From: CAZKNF01 sp964554105
Lineage (GTDB): Bacteria > Bacteroidota > Rhodothermia > Rhodothermales > VXPQ01
Reading direction: 5' to 3'
NCBI GenBank assembly: GCA_964554105.1
Contig: CAZKNF010000050.1
Location: 1 to 24,756, forward strand
Length of the DNA: 24,756 nt
Notes under the pieces: generated by a model
The model's database searches: none
Seen by the model: the letters and a program-made list of their open reading frames with translations, nothing else
Told to the model about the DNA's origin: nothing
In this document: positions 15,447 through 24,562 of the stretch, one piece after another
Position numbering within the stretch: position 1 is the stretch's first letter
Layout: the number at the start of each line of letters is the position of its first letter
Program-made: the position numbers and the translations under genes

Positions 15447-18400
15447 TTAGAATAAAGCGAGTTGATCCTCTTCGGCAGGTCCATGGACAAACCATAAATC
15501 GTACTCCGCAACCTCGCCGGTCACGTGTGTCCAGTACCTCGCGTAATCACGAACTTGTGGTGTATACTTCCGTCGCAGCCGCTCCATTTCGGTTGCTGTC
15601 GCTGCCACATCAGTCTTAAAGTCGATAATGTGCCATCCGGCATCGTCGAGAAATGCCAGGTCTATGATGCCGTTAACAATGGTGTCTCCATTCGTACCCG
15701 GCTCTGAAATCGAAAGTGGAACTTCAGTGAGGATTTTCTGGGCGCCACGAATTTCGCTCCACAATGACGATCTCCGAAACCGCTCCAGCGCTATCAGGGC
15801 ATCTCTGCCGAGGTGATCGCTGAGCTCGGCGTCGCGTACGAGTCCGAAGACGTATTCCTCAAGTTGAGAGGGAAGGCGATCCGTCACGGCTTCCTCGAAC
15901 AGGCGATGCACGAGTACGCCATAGTCGCGTCCGCGACCGGCTCTCGAAACACCGCCGATCTCAGTGTCCACATCATTCCCTGATATCGAACGTGCGGAAT
16001 ACGAGGCTTCTTTCGCGCGTTCCAGGCGTTCCGCGGCAGCGTCTCGCATAGAACTGAACGAAGACTCGTCACCCTCCTCCGAGGAACGCGCCGCAACAGT
16101 GCCGGGCGGCAACTCAGGTACGTCATCCAGAAACCGTGTGAGTGGCGACCAAGGGCCGTGATTCGGCTTTGCGGCATATTCCGATACGACGAGAAGATTT
16201 CTCGCTCGGGTCGCCGCTACGTACAGAAGACGAATTTCCTCAGCGGCCGCGAATCGTTCCTCAGATGCACGATCGTCCTCCCATCCCTCGGGCTGGGCCA
16301 CAATCTCATTATGGTAGTCTCCCTTTGGCTTCGATATGATCATCGATAAATAAGGCCGAATACCTTTCCGAGAGACATGAAGTTGTGCATCCTTCTGGAA
16401 CGATGAGTCGGATGGATCTGCTAGAAACACGACCCGAGCCTGAAGTCCTTTCGCCTGATGGACGTTCATTATCCGGACGACATCATCACTGCCCATTTCA
16501 AGCGTCATCTCCTCTACCTTGTAGTCGCGTGCATCGATGAGATCTCGTAGATCTTCTACAATGCGGCCCCAATGCCAGCCACGGGCAGAATGTCTGCGTA
16601 CGAGCGCCAGGAGTCGGATCAGACTACCTGCTCGGGATGAGCCACCACCATCGGGGTGGACGGCGGAAAATGAAAGGAGTCCCACACGTTCGAGAATACG
16701 CTCCAGCGCCGCGCCGGGAGGCAGCGTTACCAGATCCATCTCCGCCGCGGCGAGCTGCCCGACCGCCTGTTCGAGACGTTCGAGTAGTTCAGAATCAAGC
16801 CCTTCCGGCAGAGGCGCGTTCATCAAGAAGCGGCCCCCGGCCTTCCGGAAATCGTACAGTTCTCCATCGGAGAGACCTACAAGCGCCCCGCGCAGATAGG
16901 CGACGAAGCGAAGCGAATTCTCCGGCTCGTATATGCACTCCAGCATCGTCACAAACGCACGAATTTCTTCAACGTCGCCAAGACGTCCTCCACCGACAAT
17001 ATCGAACGGAATCCCGGCCCTCTCGAGGGCGCGAGCATAGACGGGAAGCTGACCCGTCGTTCGCGTCAGAATCAGAAAGTCCCCTGCGGCAGCGCGGGAC
17101 GGCAAAATACCGTCGTCGTCATCCTGATTCAGGGGTGTATCACCTCGAAGCGCTGCCGAGATAAATCCGACTATCCGTTCGGCGTCCAGCTCCACGATGG
17201 CAGCCCGCGAATTTCTGTAGACCTTCGGCAAGGTGATCTTGCGAACACAATGCGGATCAATACCTGAAGGACGGTACTCGAGAAGCGGCTGGAAGGGTGC
17301 CTGATACGGACTCTGATCTGTCGAAAATATCGACGGAAAGGATTCACTGATCCATCGGCAGAGGTTACCCAATGAGCGGAAGCTGGTCGTGAGATGGATC
17401 ACAAACCCACCTGTTGCGGCGATTCGCTCGACGACAGAACGGAAAATCGCCACATCCGCTCGCCGAAACCGATAAATCGACTGCTTATCATCACCGACGA
17501 GAAAGAGACTGCCCGCCCGCGGCGACAATTTCCGCCAGTCGTGCTCGGCGACATCCGTTCCCGTGAGATAGAATAAAATTTCTGCCTGAATAGGATCCGT
17601 GTCCTGGAATTCGTCGACGAGGATCGTCTTAAATCGCCTCTGAAAATATTGACGCACGTCTGGTGAATTCCGAAGCATCTCACCGGCTCGCGCCAGCAGG
17701 TCTTGAAACGTGACCTTCCCCTCTTCCTGCCGGGCTTGATCGTAGTACGCTACGGCGTCATTCACAAATTGCGTTACGACACTGTAGGCGCACTCACGCC
17801 AGCGACGCAGAGCCGGTTCAACAACAGAACCCTGAAACTGTGGGAGTATATCATCTCGGATTTCCCGGGCGACGTCTTTGTCGGACCAATGCTTTAGGGT
17901 TACGCGGAGCGTCCCGTCGAAGAGGGAGAGCAGTACGGCAGCATCCTTATCCGTCTCCACACCGTGATTATCGACGAAGTGCCGTGCTCGTCGCAGGGCT
18001 AGCATGAGTTTATCCTTTTTCTCAGGCTGGTGCGGCACGAAAGCTGACACCTCGTCAACGAAGGCCACTACCTGAGGCACTACGGAGACGAGATTGGGCT
18101 TCGGTGTCGTAGTCACCTTCAAGCTCAAATCGGCGTCCTTGCATCGATTGCCGAAAAACGAATATAGATCCTCTGTCGTGATGCCGTGTTCATCGAGCTC
18201 GTCGAGGCGGCCGTCACCCGCCAGATATTGGCTCTGCACAAATCGATCCCAGACTTCGCGACGAAGGATGGCCTCGTCGCGCGTCTCCAGTTCGACGAAA
18301 TCTGGCGCGAGACCGGCTTCCAAAGGGCGCTCACGGAGCAGCCGACCGCAAAACGAGTGGATTGTCCCGATGAAGCACTGATCAACCAATGCTACGGCCT

Positions 18401-18707
18401 TTTCGAGCCGAGCCGCCTCTTTCTCCGTCGTGACCGTTGCCGCCTCTTTTCGCAGCCGCAGGAAAAACCGGCCCCGCATCTCACCTGCGGCCTTCCGCGT
18501 GAATGTGATAGCGGCCATCCGATCAACATCAGCAGCGCCGGTCCGAATTGACGCTACCATCCGCTCGATGAGTGCATACGTCTTGCCTGCGCCGGCTCCT
18601 GCCAGCACCATCACGTTGTCATCCAGATTCTCTGTGATGACGTCACGAGCATCCTGATCACGAAGTGTTGCCTTTTCTCCTTCTCTGGCCGCCATCTTTC
18701 CGATCAT
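15447..18707 (-). CDS. addA: AddA-like UvrD-family helicase with C-terminal PD-(D/E)xK nuclease
   Basis: The 1086-residue protein has the full set of superfamily-1A helicase motifs: Walker A GAGAGKT (37-43), AITFTRKAAGEMRGR, ILVDEFQDTDP, LFLVGDDKQSIYRFR, TTSFRSLGNLC, NVHQAKGLQARVVFL and LYVAATRAR. The C-terminal RecB-type nuclease shows GVLVHRLFEEA, then D1016 (GIIDLAF), D1029-x-K1031 (IIDFKTD) and a Q-x3-Y (Q1051, Y1055). It is of AddA length, and the partner AddB-like gene lies just upstream, nine bases away. AddAB unwinds and degrades broken ends and loads RecA after a recombination signal. AGGAG lies close to the first ATG; an ATG four codons later is an alternative start. The protein ends in QLALF, close to the sliding-clamp-binding consensus QL[SD]LF. 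Confidence 0.9.
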   Translation of the reverse strand: MIGKMAAREGEKATLRDQDARDVITENLDDNVMVLAGAGAGKTYALIERMVASIRTGAADVDRMAAITFTRKAAGEMRGRFFLRLRKEAATVTTEKEAARLEKAVALVDQCFIGTIHSFCGRLLRERPLEAGLAPDFVELETRDEAILRREVWDRFVQSQYLAGDGRLDELDEHGITTEDLYSFFGNRCKDADLSLKVTTTPKPNLVSVVPQVVAFVDEVSAFVPHQPEKKDKLMLALRRARHFVDNHGVETDKDAAVLLSLFDGTLRVTLKHWSDKDVAREIRDDILPQFQGSVVEPALRRWRECAYSVVTQFVNDAVAYYDQARQEEGKVTFQDLLARAGEMLRNSPDVRQYFQRRFKTILVDEFQDTDPIQAEILFYLTGTDVAEHDWRKLSPRAGSLFLVGDDKQSIYRFRRADVAIFRSVVERIAATGGFVIHLTTSFRSLGNLCRWISESFPSIFSTDQSPYQAPFQPLLEYRPSGIDPHCVRKITLPKVYRNSRAAIVELDAERIVGFISAALRGDTPLNQDDDDGILPSRAAAGDFLILTRTTGQLPVYARALERAGIPFDIVGGGRLGDVEEIRAFVTMLECIYEPENSLRFVAYLRGALVGLSDGELYDFRKAGGRFLMNAPLPEGLDSELLERLEQAVGQLAAAEMDLVTLPPGAALERILERVGLLSFSAVHPDGGGSSRAGSLIRLLALVRRHSARGWHWGRIVEDLRDLIDARDYKVEEMTLEMGSDDVVRIMNVHQAKGLQARVVFLADPSDSSFQKDAQLHVSRKGIRPYLSMIISKPKGDYHNEIVAQPEGWEDDRASEERFAAAEEIRLLYVAATRARNLLVVSEYAAKPNHGPWSPLTRFLDDVPELPPGTVAARSSEEGDESSFSSMRDAAAERLERAKEASYSARSISGNDVDTEIGGVSRAGRGRDYGVLVHRLFEEAVTDRLPSQLEEYVFGLVRDAELSDHLGRDALIALERFRRSSLWSEIRGAQKILTEVPLSISEPGTNGDTIVNGIIDLAFLDDAGWHIIDFKTDVAATATEMERLRRKYTPQVRDYARYWTHVTGEVAEYDLWFVHGPAEEDQLALF

Positions 18708-18716
18708 CTCTCCTGA

Positions 18717-21700
18717 CTACGCATCCAACCACGAAGCAACCGCGCCATAAAACGGCCGGTCACCTTCGTCAGCAATCGTTTCTTCAAGGTCCTTCTTTTC
18801 CCTGCGCTCGCGTGCACAGATCGAGTTGTAGTCGCAAAACGTGCATGCCTTATGTTTCTGCACGTGCAAAAACGCTCCCTGCTCGACGAGATCGAACAAC
18901 GGCGCCAGCTTACTGCCCAGCGCGGCACGCGTTGGAGGCTGATCGGCGAGACGAAAGCCATGCTCCCTGTCGCTCGGGAAAAAGTATCCCGAGCGACGGG
19001 TAACACCATGAATGCCTGCCCGTGCAAGAAGCTCGTCGAGGACGTACGCGTAGAGAGCCCACTGGAGCCGCCTGCCGCCGGCTAGAAGGTCGGTTTCGTC
19101 GTAGTCGTACGTGGAGCCGCTCTTGTAATCCCAGACCTCATATCCATCGTCGGTCCGGTCTACGCGGTCGATTGAGCCTCGCAGCAATAACTGCGTATTT
19201 TCCCCCAGAACAATGCATACGGGATCGGGAACGTCCAGCTCACCGCTCTTTCCGAGCCCGAAACTTACCTCGAAACCCACCGGCGTCACCATGCGGCGTG
19301 CCTCTTCCGCAAGAAAAATCTGCGTAGCCCGCTCCAGCCGACGGACATCCATCTGATAGCCGGTTTCGTATTTCACAGGAAGACGTTCCCGGCAACGCGA
19401 CAATGCCTCAGACAAAACCTCGCTCATCTCCTCGGTATGCCGGTCAACATCCAGAGCCTCTCCTCTCGAACTGACACGCTCCATAAATGAGCGGAGGACC
19501 TCATGCAGCAAGCTGCCAAACTCCAACGGAGTCAACCATCGACCGGGTGTTTCCTCCACCACATCGGGAGGTCTAACACCGAGAACGTTCCGGAGGAAAT
19601 ATTTATGAGGGCATGCCGCAAGCTCTTCGAGGCGCGATGGAGATATTGCCTTTGCGGATGTTGGACGAAGCTCGGGCGTTTCTCGTCCAAGCCACCCGTC
19701 GTGCTGACCGAGCGACGCAGCCGCCCGGTTCCGTACCGCTTCGAGACCGCGGGCTAGCCACGGCCGCTCATTCAGGATCGGTTCAGAGATCGACCCGGTA
19801 GTCCGCATTGCCATGGTGACCTCATCGCCGGTCAACGCCATACCGGCATCAGGGATGACGCGATAGACCGGCGCATCCGTGACCCCAAGCTGCTCCTTTA
19901 TCAGCTCGAACATTGCTGCAGGATAGGTCCCGCGGCCCTCGGTGATATCGTGTCGATTGGCCGTCAGCGTTACGCGGCCGCTACTCATGCCCATCGCGCG
20001 TATTAAATGAAACGACGGCTCACTTGCCTTCACCCTCTGCAGAACGAGGCGGCCCGATATCCGCGTACGTTCCTCATCGAGGAGTATCGGGTCCTCTATT
20101 GCTGCGCCTGGAAATGTAGACTCCGACAAACCGAGAATAGCGACTTCCTCACGCCCCGAGTACCCAGCCCGTTCGAGCGGAACGATATAGATCTGCCCCG
20201 GTCGAGCCACTGCGGCTTCCACCTTATGCCGGCTGATGAGATCTACCATCGACGCAGCCAGGTCGCTTAGATCTCCATCAACGGCTACGGACTCAGACAA
20301 CTTCCGCAACCGATCTACGAGTGACTCCCCTGAGCGCTGATCGCGCACCGTTTGCTTGCGTCCGAATGCCATGAGAAATGCGGCTCCCGCGTCGGCCAAC
20401 TCACCGGCCGACGTTTGATTCGATCGGGGCACGACGTCGTAGAGGCCCTCCAGCAACGCGGAAGTGCACCGCACGACCGCCAGCCTTCGTTCCATGTACC
20501 TTCGACGAGCTTCCGAGCTATCATTCGAGAGCTCACGCTCGATCTGCGATTCCGCACGTGCGCACGCCGATGTCCAACTTGTTCGACCTGGCGCAACGCG
20601 TGCTTCGAGCATGAACTGAGCGATTTCAGGAGGATCGATCACGTCAGGAAGGGGAGATGTGACCTCTCCGTCGTCATCCTGCCCGTGGCTGTGCGGCACG
20701 TATAAAAGTCTACTTCGGAGAAGTCGAACAATCTCAGTCGGATGGAATCCCTGCGCAATCCATCGATAGAAACCTATGACAGCCTGCCCGGGACGTGTTA
20801 GCGTGACCGGCACGCCCGCCGCGAAGGTCGCTGAGATGTCAAGGTGTTCGGTGATTTCCACTAGAAGTGGCAGATACGGATCTTCCGACGCATACGCTAT
20901 CTCGATCTGGTCGAGCTTGACGCCACGCTGTATGAACTCTCTCAGCACCCCTCTTACTTCATTCTCATAGCCCACCGCCTCGCGAACAGCAAGTAGTTCT
21001 CGATCGGAAGTATCGATGCCGTCAGTATACGCTCGTCCACCCGGTCCGACCGAGCCCTGCCCGTTTCCGAGAGCCGCCCGTTCGAACCGACCGGCGGCGG
21101 AATGTTGCGGTCCCTGTCTTCCGTAACTTCGCCGGCCGATCCGGACGACCGCGGTGCCCATGGATTCTATATACTGGAAGGCCGCCTCCGTCAGCGGCGT
21201 TTCGTCGAATACGGCGACAATGTCCGGCGCGTGGCCGGTTTGCTGCGCCTCCACAAAAAGCCTGGCGTCGTCATAGCGGCGCTCCTCCTCGAGCCATCGG
21301 CAGTATCTGGCATACAGGTCGATGAACACTCGCCGGCCCGGAAGCACAATTTCGGCTGAAGCAAGCTCAGTCGGCGGAATCGATGCGATCCTGAGCGCCC
21401 TGGCGGTCTTCAAGAACGACCTGGCCAGACCATCAGCCGAATACCCGCGGCCAAACGGATGACCGTTCGGCCACTCGATACATTTAACGGCGTCCAGCAT
21501 GAAGAAATGATCGGCGTCCGGCACCAGTGGCCGCCACCCTTCAGCCCTGAGCTTTGGCTCGGCAAGCTTTCCTGCCCAGTCGACTGGTGTCGTGAGACGG
21601 AGATTCACCCAGGAGATCCCTTCCCTTGCAAGCGCATTGCCTACATTGTGTCCGATCTGTCGACTCGGCACAAAAACAACTTTTGTGGCAAGCGGATGAC

Positions 21701-21758
21701 TGCGGCAGAGCTCCGCTATCTGCGCCAGATGGTATCGAATAGAGGCAGAACGCGGCAC
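18717..21758 (-). CDS. addB: AddB-like nuclease with iron-sulfur cluster (inactivated helicase fold)
   Basis: The 1013-residue protein has an AddB-like N-terminus (TKVVFVPSRQIGHNVGNAL) without a Walker A P-loop, so the helicase core is probably structural. The C-terminal third is a Cas4/RecB-type nuclease: H752 (SLLHEVL), D864 (GSIDRVD) and D877-x-K879 (VWDYKSG). Four cysteines, C716 (AACPHKY) and C972, C975, C981 (CTFCDYNSIC), are spaced as in the AddB 4Fe-4S staple. It is the partner of the AddA-like protein. The only plausible in-frame start is a GTG at 21758 without a clear ribosome site, because a stop lies further upstream. A 24-codon frame with a good ribosome site overlaps this start out of frame (21716-21790). 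Together with AddA it resects broken ends. Confidence 0.88.
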   Translation of the reverse strand: MPRSASIRYHLAQIAELCRSHPLATKVVFVPSRQIGHNVGNALAREGISWVNLRLTTPVDWAGKLAEPKLRAEGWRPLVPDADHFFMLDAVKCIEWPNGHPFGRGYSADGLARSFLKTARALRIASIPPTELASAEIVLPGRRVFIDLYARYCRWLEEERRYDDARLFVEAQQTGHAPDIVAVFDETPLTEAAFQYIESMGTAVVRIGRRSYGRQGPQHSAAGRFERAALGNGQGSVGPGGRAYTDGIDTSDRELLAVREAVGYENEVRGVLREFIQRGVKLDQIEIAYASEDPYLPLLVEITEHLDISATFAAGVPVTLTRPGQAVIGFYRWIAQGFHPTEIVRLLRSRLLYVPHSHGQDDDGEVTSPLPDVIDPPEIAQFMLEARVAPGRTSWTSACARAESQIERELSNDSSEARRRYMERRLAVVRCTSALLEGLYDVVPRSNQTSAGELADAGAAFLMAFGRKQTVRDQRSGESLVDRLRKLSESVAVDGDLSDLAASMVDLISRHKVEAAVARPGQIYIVPLERAGYSGREEVAILGLSESTFPGAAIEDPILLDEERTRISGRLVLQRVKASEPSFHLIRAMGMSSGRVTLTANRHDITEGRGTYPAAMFELIKEQLGVTDAPVYRVIPDAGMALTGDEVTMAMRTTGSISEPILNERPWLARGLEAVRNRAAASLGQHDGWLGRETPELRPTSAKAISPSRLEELAACPHKYFLRNVLGVRPPDVVEETPGRWLTPLEFGSLLHEVLRSFMERVSSRGEALDVDRHTEEMSEVLSEALSRCRERLPVKYETGYQMDVRRLERATQIFLAEEARRMVTPVGFEVSFGLGKSGELDVPDPVCIVLGENTQLLLRGSIDRVDRTDDGYEVWDYKSGSTYDYDETDLLAGGRRLQWALYAYVLDELLARAGIHGVTRRSGYFFPSDREHGFRLADQPPTRAALGSKLAPLFDLVEQGAFLHVQKHKACTFCDYNSICARERREKKDLEETIADEGDRPFYGAVASWLDA

Positions 21759-21851
21759 GACGCAACGACAGAAGGTACGAACAACGGCATATGATCTTCC
21801 CGGATGAGCTGCGGCAGCGGTGGACTACCCAGGGAAGTCGCCAGTAATATA

Positions 21852-21887
21852 GCCGCCTATTGTGTCAGCCGCATGTCATAGGGCGGC
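21852..21887 (-). other. Imperfect inverted repeat between the LigD-polymerase and addB genes
   Basis: GCCGCCTAT (21852-21860) and ATAGGGCGGC (21878-21887) pair over nine bases with one bulged G; the spacer is 17 bases. It lies in the 141-base gap that separates the Ku/ligase block from addAB. No T-run follows on the minus strand (TATATTACTGG comes next), so it could be a weak terminator or a protein-binding site. A TATATT just downstream is a possible -10 without a convincing -35. Confidence 0.35.
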
Positions 21888-21899
21888 CAAATGCTACAA

Positions 21900-22835
21900 C
21901 TAGCCGGCAATTCGTGAGCGCTGGAGCAAATCGTCCACACGTTCGCGGGCGCTCTCGAAGTCTTCGACGTGCTCGATGTCGGTCCAGCTTACGCCTGCAG
22001 TATCGATGCGCTCAAATACATTTCGAATGGTGAACGATCGAGCTTCGAGCGCGTCGTCGTCGAGGTCGTCCCAGGTAACTGGAAAGGCTATAGGCGCACC
22101 TTCTATTGCCCTGACCGAATACGGAGCGACGGCCGTTTGCGCGTACACGTTACGGTGGTAGTCCACATAAATTTTCTTGCCCCGCTTAGATTTAGTATAC
22201 GCGACCGTAAAAACCTGCGGCAGCTTACGCGTAATGAGTTGCGCGACGCTCTTCGTGAAATGGAAGATTACCTCAACGTCGTACCTAGGCCGAAGAAAAG
22301 CCACCACGTGAATGCCGCGAGAGCCTGTTAGCATGGGGTAGCCGTCAATGCCCAGTTCACCTAGCAAATATCGGAGTAGTTTAGCACCAACCTTAACCTT
22401 CTCGAACGATACGTTCATCGGATCGAGGTCCCACACCATCCGATCCGGTTTGCGAAGGTCGGCCGTGCAGCTCATCCAGATGTGCGGAATCGTCACCATA
22501 TTAGCCAGGTATACGATCGCCGCCTCGTTGACCGCCGTCGCGTACAACTTCGACGGTCCATCGTCCGGCTTCACGTTGACGCGCTCGACGAAATCGGGGA
22601 AATACGCCGGCACTTCCTTCTGATAAAACTTTTCGCCGCCGATCCCCTCCGGAAAACGTTCCATGCTCAACGGTCGGTCGCGGATGTGCGCGAGCATGAA
22701 GGGGGCAATACGCTCATAATAATCGACATACTCGCCCTTTGTGATTCCACTCTCCGGAAAAAGAACCTTGCCGCGGTTCGAAATGGGAACTCGGTGGTCG
22801 CCTACTATCAGGTTGTCTGTGTCTCGATCCGGCAT
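21900..22835 (-). CDS. LigD-type polymerase domain protein (archaeo-eukaryotic primase family), copy 2
   Basis: The 311-residue protein is a second free-standing LigD polymerase. Metal ligands are kept: D136-L-D138 in VWDLDPMN, H176 in LTGSRGIHV (Arg where copy 1 has Lys) and D225 in IYVDYHRN, followed by AQTAVAPYSVRAIEGAPI. It is clearly paralogous to the protein at 9101-9985 but well diverged: copy 2 has a longer C-terminal acidic tail (DDLDDDALEARS, then a helix to the end). The ATG at 22835 overlaps the ligase gene by 28 bases in another frame, so the pair is translationally coupled. It ends 141 bases before addB and belongs to the Ku-ligase operon, so it is probably the main end-joining polymerase. 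Confidence 0.92.
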   Translation of the reverse strand: MPDRDTDNLIVGDHRVPISNRGKVLFPESGITKGEYVDYYERIAPFMLAHIRDRPLSMERFPEGIGGEKFYQKEVPAYFPDFVERVNVKPDDGPSKLYATAVNEAAIVYLANMVTIPHIWMSCTADLRKPDRMVWDLDPMNVSFEKVKVGAKLLRYLLGELGIDGYPMLTGSRGIHVVAFLRPRYDVEVIFHFTKSVAQLITRKLPQVFTVAYTKSKRGKKIYVDYHRNVYAQTAVAPYSVRAIEGAPIAFPVTWDDLDDDALEARSFTIRNVFERIDTAGVSWTDIEHVEDFESARERVDDLLQRSRIAG

Positions 22836-23737
22836 TCTTCTGGAGTCTTATCGGTACGCAGCCTCAAAAAGGTGGGATTACGAAGCATTCCCTGCGTGCC
22901 GAACTCCAGATACCGGATCTCAGCGACGTATCTGGGCTGAACCCATTGAATATCCCTATAACCTGCCGGACACTCGCAGGGGGGCGTACTCGTCCGCTCG
23001 GGGGCAAGCTTCTCGTGAAGCGCCTTGATGTCAGCCGCACTCATTCCCGTCCCCACCTTGCCGATGAACCGAAGCTCGTCATTGTCATAGACGGCCACAG
23101 CCAGCGACGACACCGCTCTCTTATCACTCGTGTACCCGACAATCACAGCGTCGATCGTAGCGAACGCTTTTACCTTCAGCCAATTCGACGAGCGCCGACC
23201 CTCCTCGTATCTTGAATCCGCACGCTTTGCAATGACGCCTTCGAGCGAGCGTTCTTCCACGAAGTCCCAGAGCTTCTTGCTCTCGCGGGTATGGATGATA
23301 TACTCGAGGTGAGGATGCTTGCCAATCGTCGCTCGTAGCACTTCCTTCCGCTCTATGAGCGGACGCGAAGTCAAGTCGGCGCCGTCCTTTCTCAAGATAT
23401 CGAACGCCGCGAAGCGGATGGCCCTATCCGGCCCGCGAATTCCACCTGTGCCGAGGTGTCGCTTCATGAGCGCCGTAAAATCTGGATTCCCGCTCCTGTT
23501 GTAGAGTACGATCTCACCGTCGAGGACGCAGCGTTCTGCTTTCACAGCATCGGCGAAGTCGAATTCAGGGTACCGGGCAGATACGTCGCGACATGACCTG
23601 TTGAACAACCGCTGCTCACCGCCATCCAGCGTACACGTAGCACGGATCCCGTCCAGTTTCGGTTCGAACACGTATCCATCGCGCTCGAGATCAGCCCTGG
23701 TGCCGAGACGGGCCAGCATCGGCTTAATGCATTTCAC
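22808..23737 (-). CDS. ATP-dependent DNA ligase (LigD-type ligase domain)
   Basis: The 309-residue protein is a stand-alone LigD ligase. The nucleotidyltransferase motifs are intact: K27-x-D-G in EPKLDGIR (the adenylated Lys), DGEIV (73-77), FAAFDIL (109-115), EGVIAKR (166-172) and WLKVKA (186-191). An OB-fold follows at about 195-300 (FIGKVGTGM, VAEIRYLEF, GMLRNPTFLRLR). It seals breaks held by Ku. The size equals the ligase part of LigD with no polymerase or phosphoesterase fused; these are separate genes here. It starts 13 bases after the Ku stop and overlaps the polymerase gene by 28 bases, so Ku, ligase and polymerase form one tight operon. Confidence 0.94.
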   Translation of the reverse strand: MKCIKPMLARLGTRADLERDGYVFEPKLDGIRATCTLDGGEQRLFNRSCRDVSARYPEFDFADAVKAERCVLDGEIVLYNRSGNPDFTALMKRHLGTGGIRGPDRAIRFAAFDILRKDGADLTSRPLIERKEVLRATIGKHPHLEYIIHTRESKKLWDFVEERSLEGVIAKRADSRYEEGRRSSNWLKVKAFATIDAVIVGYTSDKRAVSSLAVAVYDNDELRFIGKVGTGMSAADIKALHEKLAPERTSTPPCECPAGYRDIQWVQPRYVAEIRYLEFGTQGMLRNPTFLRLRTDKTPEECRIETQTT

Positions 23738-23750
23738 TGAAAGACCCTCG

Positions 23751-24515
23751 CTAATTCAAACTTGCCTGAAGGGCCTCCATGAGGGATTCCTCGTCGAATG
23801 CCTTCTCTTCCCCGGTCTCCTCGACGACGATCTTCTCCTTCTTATCGATCATCTCCTGCAGCCGCTCGGCAAACTCGTCCTTGAACTCCTGGAGGTCCAG
23901 CTCGTCCTCTTTCAGCTGATCAACGAGCTTCCGTGCAAGCTCCAGTTCCTGGTCCTTGAGTTCGGGTGGCTCCTGCAGCGTCTCGATTTCTTCTATATCT
24001 CGTACCTCATAGGCATAACTGAGCGTCGCGAGAAGCAGTCCCGAACGGTAGGGCTGGATCGCCGCGACATACTCACGCTCCCGCATCACGAATCGACCGA
24101 TAGCGACTTGATCGCTGTCCTCGAGCACCCGCTTCAAAAGAAAATACGAGCGGTCCGTCTTCTTTGACGGTCCACAGAAATAAAATTTATCGTAGAAGAT
24201 CGGCTCGATCTCCTCACCAGCTACGAATTCGATGATCTCGATCCGATCCGTCTTTTCCGGTTTGATGGACTCGAGCTCCTCCTTTGTAAATGGGAGAAAT
24301 TGGTCGTCTCCGAGATCGAGCGCCTTGATGGTATCACTCCACTCGATCGGGCCGTCACACCCCTCGCAGTGACGTTCGTACCGAATAGGCGTCATGCATT
24401 CTTTGCAGAGCAGCTTGAAGCCGATGCTCCGCTGGCTTACGGCGGAATAAAGCTTGATAGGGATGCTCACCAGCCCGAAGGCGATGCTTCCGTTCCACAC
24501 TGATCTCATCGACAT
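23751..24515 (-). CDS. ku: Bacterial Ku protein (non-homologous end joining)
   Basis: The 254-residue protein starts MSMRSVWNGSIAFGLVSIPI, the standard bacterial Ku N-terminus, and has the usual length. A ring-forming homodimer of this protein binds double-strand ends and recruits LigD. Residues 37-53 carry two Cys pairs (CKEC and CEGC) separated by nine residues, a probable zinc site like that in Bacillus Ku; many other Ku proteins have lost part of it. The C-terminal region (about 190-254) is strongly charged and helical (LDLQEFKDEFAERLQEMIDK), the part that contacts LigD in other species. No strong ribosome site is seen, and a second ATG two codons in is also possible. It heads the run of repair genes, 113 bases after the preceding small membrane-protein gene. 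Confidence 0.95.
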   Translation of the reverse strand: MSMRSVWNGSIAFGLVSIPIKLYSAVSQRSIGFKLLCKECMTPIRYERHCEGCDGPIEWSDTIKALDLGDDQFLPFTKEELESIKPEKTDRIEIIEFVAGEEIEPIFYDKFYFCGPSKKTDRSYFLLKRVLEDSDQVAIGRFVMREREYVAAIQPYRSGLLLATLSYAYEVRDIEEIETLQEPPELKDQELELARKLVDQLKEDELDLQEFKDEFAERLQEMIDKKEKIVVEETGEEKAFDEESLMEALQASLN

Positions 24516-24562
24516 ATCTGTAGCCGGTTAATCGTTGCCTGAATGGGCTCAATGTCCCCGAA

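Noticed and set aside
18717..18860. Cas4-like Cys/nuclease signature suggesting a CRISPR locus
   Set aside because: The protein is 1013 residues with an AddB layout next to addA, and there is no repeat array or other cas gene in the window.
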